A stretch of DNA of 64,000 bases, from the NCBI GenBank assembly GCA_944321145.1, contig CALUKF010000007.1, positions 1 through 64,000 on the forward strand, read 5' to 3'. The DNA is from an uncultured Odoribacter sp. GTDB lineage: Bacteria; Bacteroidota; Bacteroidia; Bacteroidales; Marinifilaceae. Below, one piece after another: positions 1 to 7,861 of this stretch. The stretch's first letter is position 1, and each line of letters opens with the position of its first letter. The notes below the pieces were generated by a model. That model was not told where the DNA came from and ran no database searches. It was given only the letters and a program-made list of their open reading frames with translations. Made by a program: the position numbers and the translations under genes.

Positions 1-124
1 AAACTCAACTTTTCCACTCCAAAAAGGGAGTTCTTCAAATTAATTTCGTAATATTGCACTTGCTGTTTGACTCTGCCAAGAAAGAAAAAAACTAACTATC
101 TATCAGAATATAGACAAAAAGTCC

Positions 125-132
125 TATCTTTG
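125..132 (+). promoter_or_regulatory. Bacteroidetes -7 promoter element
   Basis: The octamer TATCTTTG matches the Bacteroidetes sigma-ABfr -7 consensus TAnnTTTG exactly and lies about 70 nt before the start of the nucleotidyltransferase gene at 203. I see no convincing -33 TTG at the usual distance. The first 124 bases of the window are AT-rich and hold no gene I can support. Confidence 0.5.
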
Positions 133-202
133 CATAATAGGTAATAGATTGCAGATAAAGAAGAAAAGCAGATATTCAGAAACAGAACTAAAACTTTAAG
201 GT

Positions 203-499
203 ATGGAAAGCGGCATGATTTATCAACTCAGGCATTTTTTTAGAGGGCAGCCGATTGAAAAAGCATGGATATTCGGCTCATATTCAAGGAATGAAGAGAC
301 TACGGCAAGCGACATCGATATTTTAGTGCGCTTTGTTAAAGATGCCGATATGACCTTGTTCAAATACGTTGGAATCATTGAAGCCCTTCTGGAATTACTG
401 CACCGAAAAGTAGATTTAGTGGAAGAAGGACAAGTCAAAAGTTTTGCCCAACCCTCTGTCAATAAAGACAAAATTCTGATATATGAGAGAGAAGCCTAA
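203..499 (+). CDS. MNT-type nucleotidyltransferase (MntA-like antitoxin), apparently orphan
   Basis: This 98-residue protein is a minimal nucleotidyltransferase of the pol-beta superfamily. The signature GSYSRNEETTASDIDILV (about residues 25-42) supplies the GS-x9-10-DxD motif that binds nucleotide and metal. In this family small stand-alone MNT proteins act as antitoxins that AMPylate a HEPN ribonuclease toxin encoded just downstream. Here the expected HEPN gene is missing: an ATG overlapping the 3' end (483) opens only an 11-codon frame. The start at 203 is the first ATG and the length is normal for MntA; Met5 (215) is an alternative. It could still be active on another substrate. The family call is firm, the role inferred. 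Confidence 0.85.
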   Translation: MESGMIYQLRHFFRGQPIEKAWIFGSYSRNEETTASDIDILVRFVKDADMTLFKYVGIIEALLELLHRKVDLVEEGQVKSFAQPSVNKDKILIYEREA

Positions 500-518
500 A
501 GCTTTTGCAACTGCTTAA
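483..518 (+). pseudogene. possible remnant of a HEPN toxin start
   Basis: An ATG at 483 overlaps the end of the MNT gene by 17 nt in another frame and encodes MREKPKAFATA before a stop. HEPN (DUF86) toxins paired with MntA commonly overlap the antitoxin gene like this and often begin with M-R-E/D-K. No further HEPN-like frame follows, so this may be the decayed first codons of the lost toxin. The assignment rests on position and four residues and is therefore weak. Confidence 0.25.
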
Positions 519-967
519 AGAAAACATACAGAAACTTTTAACGGAAAACAACCTTTGAAATCATCATAGGTCCAAACAAATAACAAGACTTGGGATTCGC
601 TGGGTGTGAGGCGGATGAGACACGTTTCCGAGACGTATAGACAACGTTTGCCGACGGCAGTAGGGCGTGATGGAAACGTGGGTGATACGTCGCGAAGCAA
701 GCGATGGGCAAGCGTTGTAGGGTGGTTGTGTGAAAGGTACATAAGAATTAGGGAAAAGCGACAAGTGCCGCCAACGGCAGGGTGCCTGTAGCTTTCACTT
801 CGTTTTCAATTCCTTCTCATCCCACAAGGTGCTTGCTGAACGCTTACGCCTCCGCTCGGCGGATAGTCCCGATTGAATTTCCAGCGAAGGCGTAAGCAAG
901 GTGTAAGAAACTTATTCACTGATTAGAGACTAAATCTATAGGAGAACTGCGAGATAAGGCTAGCAGT
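519..967. other. intergenic region without a supported gene
   Basis: About 450 bases between the MNT gene and the end of the minus-strand TlpA-like gene. The short frames here have no recognisable motif, signal peptide or start context. The only structure I can see is the imperfect inverted repeat at 842-897. Confidence 0.6.
842..897. repeat. imperfect inverted repeat, 15-bp arms
   Basis: The arm GCTTACGCCTCCGCT (842-856) pairs with AGCGAAGGCGTAAGC (883-897) with one mismatch across a 26-nt loop. It lies beyond the 3' end of the TlpA-like gene on the minus strand. No U-tract follows on either strand, so it is not a classical intrinsic terminator; it may stabilise a 3' end or be a relic of a small palindromic element. 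Confidence 0.55.
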
Positions 968-2131
968 TTATTCCAAAGTTTCCAACTGCAATTCCAAGGC
1001 ACCGCTGTCATGACCGGAGAAGACGATGGCACCTTGGGGATTGACGAGGAGGAAGGTGGGGATGGCAGTGATGTCGTAGAGGGTGCCGATAGCTTTGGAA
1101 AGCTCAGGAGAGGCGAGGAGTTGCGTCCAGGGGAGCTGTTCTTCGTCCATGGCTTTCTGCCAATCGGCAGGCTTGCTGTCCAGGGAGATGCTGAGGAAAC
1201 GGACACGCTCGCCGTACTGCTTGTACATCTCGCGGAGGTGGGGGAAACTGGCACGGCAAGGACCGCACCACGATGCCCAGAAATCAATGAAGGTATAACC
1301 CTCCGGATTCAGTTGCGACAAAAGAGATTGCTCCTTGCTTTCCGGAGTAAGGACTGTGCCGTCCTCCAAGGGCTTGCCTTGCGCAAAGGCAGATGCATTC
1401 TGCAGGTATTCGCGGAACTCACGGAGCGGGGCACAAGTGTCCTGTGCTTCGGCGAAGAGGGCAGCAAGGTCATTCAGGTATGCCTGGTCGTAAGTAAAGG
1501 GGGCGCGTTTCAATTGTTCCGCCAAATACAGGTTCACGTAGAGGTTGCCGTTGGCACGGATAAAGTCGCGGTTCTGTACTTCCAACTGCCCGCGGGCTGC
1601 GGCGGCTGCTTTGTAGTCGGCAAAATCACCGTTTTCCATGTAGGCTTGCTCACGGGTGCGGATTTCATGGCGCAAAGGGATAGTCTGCTGCTGGTAGGCG
1701 CAGAACACGTCCTGTGCGGGGGAACCTTTCAGGCTGTAATTCTTCTCCTTGCGGATGTCATATTGCCAGAACGAGCGAGGCAGGCTGTCAATGTGAGGCG
1801 TGGTAAAAACAAGGTCGCCGTTCTCTGCAAAGAACTCAATTTCCACGAACTTCACGGCATGGTCATCCTGAATGCCGCGTCGTTCAGCGATGTCGCCGTT
1901 GTTCAGAGAAAGGCGGCAACAGGCGGGATAAGGCAATTTGCCCTGCAGTTCAAAACGTTCGCCGAGGACATAACCACGGGCAATAGCGTTCCAGGTTTCA
2001 CCAACAGGCGTAAGGACTACTTCCGTACTATCCATCGCGCCGGGCACTGTGCCACGCAGTACAAAATGATCTTTGGGCGGCTGACTGCATGCGGCAGCCA
2101 AAAAGAGAAGGGGGATAAGGATTCGTTTCAT
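968..2131 (-). CDS. TlpA-family thiol-disulfide oxidoreductase lipoprotein
   Basis: A 387-residue protein starting with a lipoprotein signal (MKRILIPLLFLAAACSQ, lipobox Cys near residue 15). Residues about 20-240 resemble the DUF4369-type N-terminal region of Bacteroidetes TlpA proteins. The C-terminal 130 residues form a thioredoxin fold with the active site WASWCGPCRASFP and the cis-proline loop AIPTFLL. It should reduce or isomerise disulfides, or handle haem/metal-protein thiols, in the periplasm. It is the last gene of SusCD locus A, 61 nt after the 557-residue thioredoxin-like gene, so it is probably co-transcribed with the importer. The oxidoreductase call is firm; the substrate is unknown. 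Confidence 0.88.
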   Translation of the reverse strand: MKRILIPLLFLAAACSQPPKDHFVLRGTVPGAMDSTEVVLTPVGETWNAIARGYVLGERFELQGKLPYPACCRLSLNNGDIAERRGIQDDHAVKFVEIEFFAENGDLVFTTPHIDSLPRSFWQYDIRKEKNYSLKGSPAQDVFCAYQQQTIPLRHEIRTREQAYMENGDFADYKAAAAARGQLEVQNRDFIRANGNLYVNLYLAEQLKRAPFTYDQAYLNDLAALFAEAQDTCAPLREFREYLQNASAFAQGKPLEDGTVLTPESKEQSLLSQLNPEGYTFIDFWASWCGPCRASFPHLREMYKQYGERVRFLSISLDSKPADWQKAMDEEQLPWTQLLASPELSKAIGTLYDITAIPTFLLVNPQGAIVFSGHDSGALELQLETLE

Positions 2132-2192
2132 GATATCATTGCAAATTTTAAAGTTACACTATAAAGTCAAAGAAAAATTCCAGAAGTGAGCG

Positions 2193-3866
2193 TCAGCGGT
2201 TTCGGGGCTGGAAATCCTGCATCATAAAACGCAGAGAACGGGTCTGCTCGTTTTCCGGAAGGCGGGAAAGCACTTGCTCGCCGACAGCGGCAATGCGTTC
2301 CTGCAATTCGGATTTCCCGGAGGCTTCAAAGCAAGAGAGGGCAAGGACATAGGCGTTCAAATCCTCTGCCGTGAGGGTGGCGGCATCCTGCTCCATGCGG
2401 GCGACAATGGACTCTGCCATGCGCTCACCCTGCTTGGCATAATCTTTAGGCACCTTGCCGTCCGTGCCCCACGACATGCCACGATAGCCAAAGGCACAAG
2501 ACTGCACGGCAGCGGCATTTCCCTCGTCAAGGTAATCCTCCAACAAGCGGGCAAGCTCCTTGGTTTTCTGATGACAAACCAAGTCCGCCAAGCGGAGCAT
2601 ATTGTCCAAATCCGCCTGCGCCTTCACACCAAGGGCGGGCACATCGCGGGCAAGCGTGTCAAAAGGCACATCCCCCTCCTGGTTGTAGCCCATGACATAA
2701 TCGCTGAGGGCATCCCAATAGGCTTCCGTGAGGAGGCGGTCGACCTTGCCGCTCCCGACCTGTTCACGCAATTCGGGAAGGTGCGCCAGCATAAATTGCC
2801 AGATCGGGGAACCAATAACGCAAGCCTCGCCATAATAAATGTTCCAATATTCCGGCTGCAATTTCTCCGTGTCGCTCAAGCGTTCAAGAAGTTCGGCGTA
2901 AATTTTTGCCTCATCGGGGTCGGCGGCATCATTGAGCACCTGCCAGTATGCCACTAGCTGGCGGTTGTCCATATTGCCCTCCGCATAACGGCGTTTCTGG
3001 GCTTCGAGGCTAGTCTCGGCGTTCAAGCCTTGCTCCACGCGGGCGATAAAAGCCTCCAAGTCGTCAGCCCCCACCAGGCGGTGCTGGATGGTGCCGTCCG
3101 GGCGGATAATCAAGAAAGTGGGAAAGGCTCGCACTTCCCATTGCTTGGCGAGCTCCACGCCCTCGCCTTTCTCCATGTCGTACTTCACGCAGACGAAGCG
3201 AGGGTTGAAGTAATCGCCCGCCTCCTTTTGCGGGAAGACCTTTTCCGCCATCTGGCGGCAGGGACCACACCATGAGGTATAACAGTCTACGAAGAGCAAT
3301 TTTCCTTCCGCCTTGGCGGCAGCAAGGGCATCAACGTATGCCAAGTTGCGGAAGTTTGTGCCATCTCCAGAGACAACTCTTTCTTTTTGAAATACAGCCT
3401 GCATACCGCCATCAACGCTGTCAATTACAATCCTTACTATTTCCCGCTCGCCAGGTTCTATTTTTTCGCCCAGCAGATTATATCCCGGTTTGGGGAGTGC
3501 CCATTTCCTGCCGTCAATGGTGTCGATTTCAAAATGACCGGTAGCCAATTTTTTGTTTTGATCTTCCCAACCTGATACAAACCATTCAAAAATGTTTTCT
3601 GAAATCTTGATGTCGCTGCCCCTCTCGACATTCCAAACAAAGCGACCATTTTCCACAAAAAGGTGTTGCTCTAACCGCTCCCCGGCACGAATCCAAATGT
3701 CTTGGTGTTGCCAGATGTATTCCGGATGTTCATTCAAGTCGCCTTTGATTTCCAGAAATACAGAGTCTGCATACTCAGGAAATTTCAAAGGTTCGTCATT
3801 TATAGGAAAAGAAACTATAGTACTTTTCCCTATCATTACCCATATAAAAAGAAGAATTGCGTTCAT
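2193..3866 (-). CDS. thioredoxin-like protein, 557 aa
   Basis: The N-terminus has a hydrophobic stretch (AILLFIWVMIG) that could be a signal anchor. Residues about 30-175 are a beta-rich region I do not recognise. A thioredoxin domain follows (about 180-290) with active site SWCGPCRQM and cis-proline loop VRAFPTFLI. The remaining 270 residues look helical and repeat-like and have no clear family. Such long thioredoxin proteins next to SusCD genes are common in Bacteroidetes; locus B carries a 396-residue counterpart with WCVPC. The gene sits between the FISUMP lipoprotein and the TlpA-like gene on the same strand. Its start at 3866 follows a 148-nt gap containing a hairpin, so it might have its own signals. 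The partner is unknown. Confidence 0.82.
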   Translation of the reverse strand: MNAILLFIWVMIGKSTIVSFPINDEPLKFPEYADSVFLEIKGDLNEHPEYIWQHQDIWIRAGERLEQHLFVENGRFVWNVERGSDIKISENIFEWFVSGWEDQNKKLATGHFEIDTIDGRKWALPKPGYNLLGEKIEPGEREIVRIVIDSVDGGMQAVFQKERVVSGDGTNFRNLAYVDALAAAKAEGKLLFVDCYTSWCGPCRQMAEKVFPQKEAGDYFNPRFVCVKYDMEKGEGVELAKQWEVRAFPTFLIIRPDGTIQHRLVGADDLEAFIARVEQGLNAETSLEAQKRRYAEGNMDNRQLVAYWQVLNDAADPDEAKIYAELLERLSDTEKLQPEYWNIYYGEACVIGSPIWQFMLAHLPELREQVGSGKVDRLLTEAYWDALSDYVMGYNQEGDVPFDTLARDVPALGVKAQADLDNMLRLADLVCHQKTKELARLLEDYLDEGNAAAVQSCAFGYRGMSWGTDGKVPKDYAKQGERMAESIVARMEQDAATLTAEDLNAYVLALSCFEASGKSELQERIAAVGEQVLSRLPENEQTRSLRFMMQDFQPRNR

Positions 3867-3944
3867 ATCATCTATTTAAAATTTAATCTACTGCACATAT
3901 TAAGAAACTACCCCCTAAAGCTTTATCCGGTATGACGGGAGCCG

Positions 3945-3970
3945 CTCGCGCTGCTTTCATGCAGCGCGAG
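3945..3970. repeat. perfect 10-bp hairpin between two locus A genes
   Basis: CTCGCGCTGC (3945-3954) and GCAGCGCGAG (3961-3970) form a perfect 10-bp GC-rich stem with a 6-nt loop. It lies in the 148-nt gap between the FISUMP gene and the thioredoxin-like gene. No T-run follows on the minus strand, so it may be an mRNA stability or attenuation element rather than an efficient terminator. Confidence 0.6.
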
Positions 3971-4014
3971 AGCAAAACAAATGAGTGATTTCATGATGTG
4001 TTTTTGAATTTAAA

Positions 4015-4728
4015 TCAATTTGTGGCATCCCGCACACAACGCACGCGCATCATCGGCACAGACAAGGGATCTGTCGACATGCGGTAAACTTCTGAAGAGT
4101 TGTAATGCAACTTGCGATAGTAAACCCTGCCGTCCTCATCCTGCGTTGAAGTCCAAAAGAAACCTTTTTCCTTCACGAAGCGAACATCCATAGTATATGG
4201 CCTGCCAGAAAATGAAGCATTGCCGGAAAGCTGCAAACCCAATCCGATGCCTTCTTCACCTTGGCGGAGGAGGTCGGCTACGCCTTTGCCCCGCCAACCT
4301 TCATCAGCGGCTTCACCCGGAGACATGCCAAGGGCTATTTCCAATTGCTGCCAATCTTCATCCGTCGGGAGGCGCCAGCCATCGCCCAATGACTCGCACA
4401 CCTCACAGGCAGTCTCCCATTCGTAAAGATTGCCATAACGTGCAAAGTCCTGCTGCTCGGCAGGTGTGCCTTCTTCCGTTCCTGAGAAATACGTTCCTAA
4501 CCAATCCCCGTATTTGTTCAAGTCGTATTCAGCCGCGAAATACGGAATCCCGGCTTTCAGATTGGAAGTCATCCATTCTTGATTGCCAATCCGGACATAA
4601 TGATACACCTCCCCGGTAGAGGCATCCGTCCATTCACCTGTGCTTTCAGGCAAAACTACCGGCAAATCGTCATCACTACATGCAAAACCCAACAGGCTAA
4701 TCGCTAATATAATATACAAGTGTCTCAT
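4015..4728 (-). CDS. FISUMP-domain lipoprotein
   Basis: A 237-residue lipoprotein (signal MRHLYIILAISLLGFACSD). The mature part shows the features of the Fibrobacter succinogenes major paralogous (FISUMP) domain: an early Y-x-x-V-x-I-G-N-Q-E-W-M segment, the central GDGWRLPTDEDWQQLE, a W-T-S-T motif and the terminal RCVRD. The fold is C-lectin-like and found on surface or secreted proteins; no enzymatic activity is established. It lies inside SusCD locus A, 19 nt after the upstream lipoprotein gene, so it is probably a surface accessory of the importer. Locus B has no counterpart. The family call is firm. Confidence 0.85.
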   Translation of the reverse strand: MRHLYIILAISLLGFACSDDDLPVVLPESTGEWTDASTGEVYHYVRIGNQEWMTSNLKAGIPYFAAEYDLNKYGDWLGTYFSGTEEGTPAEQQDFARYGNLYEWETACEVCESLGDGWRLPTDEDWQQLEIALGMSPGEAADEGWRGKGVADLLRQGEEGIGLGLQLSGNASFSGRPYTMDVRFVKEKGFFWTSTQDEDGRVYYRKLHYNSSEVYRMSTDPLSVPMMRVRCVRDATN

Positions 4729-4747
4729 CTTTTTTGCCTTTAAATTG

Positions 4748-5629
4748 TTAGAATTTCATTCCTGCCAAAGCAGTCACTTCTTTTATGATTTCATATTTCT
4801 GCAACACAATGTCATAACGGGAAAACCTTTGATAAACTTCTTCGTCCGTCATGGTCAGGAGGAGATGAATGTAAGATGCTACATCTTCTCCTTGAGTACA
4901 ATAATACTCGTCAGCCCCTGCCGGCACCAAAAAACCAATTTCATAATATTCCTCCATGCTGCTTTCACCATTGTTATATTCATTGTACATGCTGTCCCCC
5001 CATTCATCGATTGCCAAATCATAGAAAGACTGTAAATTTCCTGCGTATTTCAAGGCAATGCCACTGCCAGCCATATTGGCAATCAACATATCCTGCTCCT
5101 CTTCCGTGCCTTCGATTTCCGGCAAGGCAATGATAAAACAACGCAAGGACGTGCAAAAATCTAACGACTGTACAATTATGTCGCCATAACTATCCAAAGT
5201 TGTGATAATACTGTCTACGACCAAAACGGAATAGGGCTTGGTCAAGTTGATTTTCTCCATTCGTTTTGCCAAACCGCTGACAAATTCTGCCCGCTCGCGT
5301 TTTTGATCCATACTTTGGCAATAAACAAAGCGGTAACTCGTATAGCTATCATAACCGGTAAGTTGCCAATTAGGATCAACGGTTTCCGTTCGATAATAAG
5401 GATCGCCCTCGCTGTCGACAGTTAAAAGTTCATGGCTCAAAGTATCGTTGAAAAGGATATAAAATCCATTTTCTTCAAAAAATTCCCTGCGAAGCACGGA
5501 CTCCTCGTCTGTGGCTTCCGGATCAGGAAGGAAATTGTTAATGCTGCCTATCGGGGTCAAGTCATCTTCAGAACATGCCCACAAGGTGCTTGCCGCACAT
5601 AATATCAAGAAGTAATAAATGTGTTTCAT
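4748..5629 (-). CDS. SusCD-associated lipoprotein resembling import-associated metallohydrolase, lacking HExxH
   Basis: A 293-residue lipoprotein (MKHIYYFLILCAASTLWACSE). Its position directly after SusD, its size and the motif FFEENGFYILFNDT match a family of Bacteroidetes lipoproteins annotated as substrate import-associated zinc metallohydrolases. No HExxH is present anywhere in the sequence, so a zinc protease activity is not supported. The paralogous position in locus B (43573-44466) holds a protein of the same kind, also without HExxH. It may be a catalytically dead substrate-binding subunit of the outer-membrane complex. The lipoprotein call is sure; the family link is moderately sure. 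Confidence 0.6.
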   Translation of the reverse strand: MKHIYYFLILCAASTLWACSEDDLTPIGSINNFLPDPEATDEESVLRREFFEENGFYILFNDTLSHELLTVDSEGDPYYRTETVDPNWQLTGYDSYTSYRFVYCQSMDQKRERAEFVSGLAKRMEKINLTKPYSVLVVDSIITTLDSYGDIIVQSLDFCTSLRCFIIALPEIEGTEEEQDMLIANMAGSGIALKYAGNLQSFYDLAIDEWGDSMYNEYNNGESSMEEYYEIGFLVPAGADEYYCTQGEDVASYIHLLLTMTDEEVYQRFSRYDIVLQKYEIIKEVTALAGMKF

Positions 5630-5659
5630 CTTTCTGTGTATTAATGTTTAGATACAAAT

Positions 5660-7849
5660 TCAATAACCTATGGCACTATAATAGGCATCCCCAAATGCTT
5701 CATCGTATTCATCTTTCTCCTCTTGGGTCGCATAGCCTTCATACCAATAAAAATCATCCGTCTCTGCCCAAGCATAGTCGTGCTCTATTTCCCATTGAGC
5801 CATGGCTGCCCCATCTTCCGCGCCTTTCTCAGCAGGGGTTTTCAAAGCATCGGCGTAGCCTTCTTCAAAAGCGGTATTGTATTCATCAAAATTGTAATCC
5901 CTACAATCCCACATGTCATTGTAGCCATCTCCATATTCGTCTCCTGCAGCAAAATCGACACGCCCGGCAGCAAAACCGTCGGCATAGCCAGCCAGCCAAT
6001 CTTCCGATGCCCCTCCCTCATCCGGATAGGCTTCATTATAACCTTCTTCAAAGGCTGCCTCATAAGCATCCCCATAGATATCAAATTGGTCATAATCAGC
6101 ATTATAATAACGATAGTAATTGGGATTGTAATTATCCGGCAAATGCTCCGCACCAACCTCTTTGTCTTCTGCTCCAACTTCCAATCCAGCCCTATAACCA
6201 TCTGCTTGCCCCAATGCTTCAAAATCCAAACCGGCAAACTCGTTATGCACTGTGCCCGGACGGTCAGGACGAGAAACAGAAGAAAGGTCTGGCTGGAAAT
6301 CAGTCACTTCTTTCGGCAACGCCAAAGTATAAGCCGGATCATTTTCAGCCAAGGTATAAACAGTCGTCACATATTCACTTCCTGTCGTAGGATCCGCCTC
6401 TGCGTTGAAATCCGTATAATAATGAGTGATCTCTTTACTATAAGGATATTGGGCATCTACCATATAACGGCGCAAATCAAACCAACGGTGACCTTCCAAA
6501 CAAAGCTCCCGCTCGCGCTCGTCGCGAATAAATTGAACCAATTCGCCACCGGTGCCATAGTTAGCGTTATCCGTCCTCACCCTCCGGCTGCGCAATTGCT
6601 GCAACAAACTGACAGCCTCTCCGCTATTTCCCAATTGGGCTGCAGCCTCTGCCGCATTCAAATAAGCTTCAGCCGTACGCATCAGGAAAAAGTCGCCCAC
6701 CTCGTTGTATTCCCCGGAAGTATATAAATCCGGTCCATCGGCTTTATTAAGCACCCATTCAGGAGAATATACGATGCCATAGACAATGGGATTGATTTGG
6801 CGGATATAAATTCCCCGGCGCAAATCGTTATCGTCTCCTTCCTCACCATACAGATCAACCAGATTTTGCGAGATGCAAAACGTAGGCACGACAAGCGTAT
6901 CCCCCATCAAAGAAGTCCCTTCGTCCATAAAAGTAATAGGTGCCAACACATGCCCTCCCATAGAAAAAATCGTCTCCACAGAAGAGCGGTTAAGAACGCT
7001 GGTTCCGCTTGAAGCGGTGTAAGCATTCAAATCTTCCAAATCCCCCTTGCGTTGCATGACGCTATCCGCATAGTTGTAAGCATTTTGCCAATCCTGCATA
7101 TAAAGGTACACCCGGCTGGTCAATAAAAGTGAAGCAACAATGTCCGCACGATAGGGATGATTCTTTACGTTTGTTTGCCGCAAGCATTCATTGGCAACTT
7201 CCAAGTCTGCCAAAATATAGCCATACACTTCACTCAACGGAGAGCTTTCCCACAAGCGGTCCTCAATCTGAGGTGTCCGTTTGATTGGGATTCCCGGTTC
7301 CGTGGAAGCAGTATTGGGGTCATAGGGACGCGCGTACATATTCACTAACGTAAAATAGTAAATCGCACGCAAAAAATAAGATTCTCCCTTTATCCGGATT
7401 TTTTCCAATTCGTCCTCTTCATCAGCAGCTGATTGCTCATCAATGGAAGCAATAATTTGGTTTACTACATTGATGCGTTTATACAATTCATTCCAATCCC
7501 TATCTTCCGCATTAATCGTCGTCCCCTTATAAGTGCTTCCTACCTGCCGCTGCCAAGTGATGTAGCCAAAATAATCATCCTGAAGATGATAATTGACTTG
7601 CCAGGTCTTCCTAAAAATCTCCAGCTCATCCGTCATAAGATGCAAACATTCCAAGAAATCACTTTCATACGTAGTAGAAGAATACTCATTGAACATCCTG
7701 CCCGGACGCCAATAACCATCCCCGATAAGCAATTCGTCCAAGTCTGTGTAGCTCTCAACTTTGGACAAATCTTGCGAATATTCTTCCAGAAAATTTGTAC
7801 AAGAGGTTGCCAGCACAATCATTAATCCTATGAATATATATTTTTTCAT
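5660..7849 (-). CDS. SusD/RagB-family outer-membrane lipoprotein with Tyr/Gly-rich C-terminal repeat tail
   Basis: A 729-residue SusD-like lipoprotein (signal MKKYIFIGLMIVLATSCTN). The N-terminal TPR-like helices and the C-terminal SusD signature (LCLEGHRWFDLRRY, about residue 455) are clear. SusD proteins cap the SusC barrel and bind substrate at the cell surface. The usual core ends near residue 520; about 200 extra residues follow with repeated AFEEGYNEAY, LAGYADGFAAG, YGDGYNDMW and AFEEGYADAL units. They are very acidic and resemble the G-x3 repeats of Yae1-like proteins. Locus B SusD (477 aa) has no tail. The gene lies 12 nt after susC. The family call is firm; the tail function is unknown. 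Confidence 0.92.
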   Translation of the reverse strand: MKKYIFIGLMIVLATSCTNFLEEYSQDLSKVESYTDLDELLIGDGYWRPGRMFNEYSSTTYESDFLECLHLMTDELEIFRKTWQVNYHLQDDYFGYITWQRQVGSTYKGTTINAEDRDWNELYKRINVVNQIIASIDEQSAADEEDELEKIRIKGESYFLRAIYYFTLVNMYARPYDPNTASTEPGIPIKRTPQIEDRLWESSPLSEVYGYILADLEVANECLRQTNVKNHPYRADIVASLLLTSRVYLYMQDWQNAYNYADSVMQRKGDLEDLNAYTASSGTSVLNRSSVETIFSMGGHVLAPITFMDEGTSLMGDTLVVPTFCISQNLVDLYGEEGDDNDLRRGIYIRQINPIVYGIVYSPEWVLNKADGPDLYTSGEYNEVGDFFLMRTAEAYLNAAEAAAQLGNSGEAVSLLQQLRSRRVRTDNANYGTGGELVQFIRDERERELCLEGHRWFDLRRYMVDAQYPYSKEITHYYTDFNAEADPTTGSEYVTTVYTLAENDPAYTLALPKEVTDFQPDLSSVSRPDRPGTVHNEFAGLDFEALGQADGYRAGLEVGAEDKEVGAEHLPDNYNPNYYRYYNADYDQFDIYGDAYEAAFEEGYNEAYPDEGGASEDWLAGYADGFAAGRVDFAAGDEYGDGYNDMWDCRDYNFDEYNTAFEEGYADALKTPAEKGAEDGAAMAQWEIEHDYAWAETDDFYWYEGYATQEEKDEYDEAFGDAYYSAIGY

Positions 7850-7861
7850 CTTGCCTTGTTT

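Noticed and set aside
1010-2164. 384-codon open frame on the plus strand
   Set aside because: Antisense shadow of the TlpA-like lipoprotein gene; it has no family motif.
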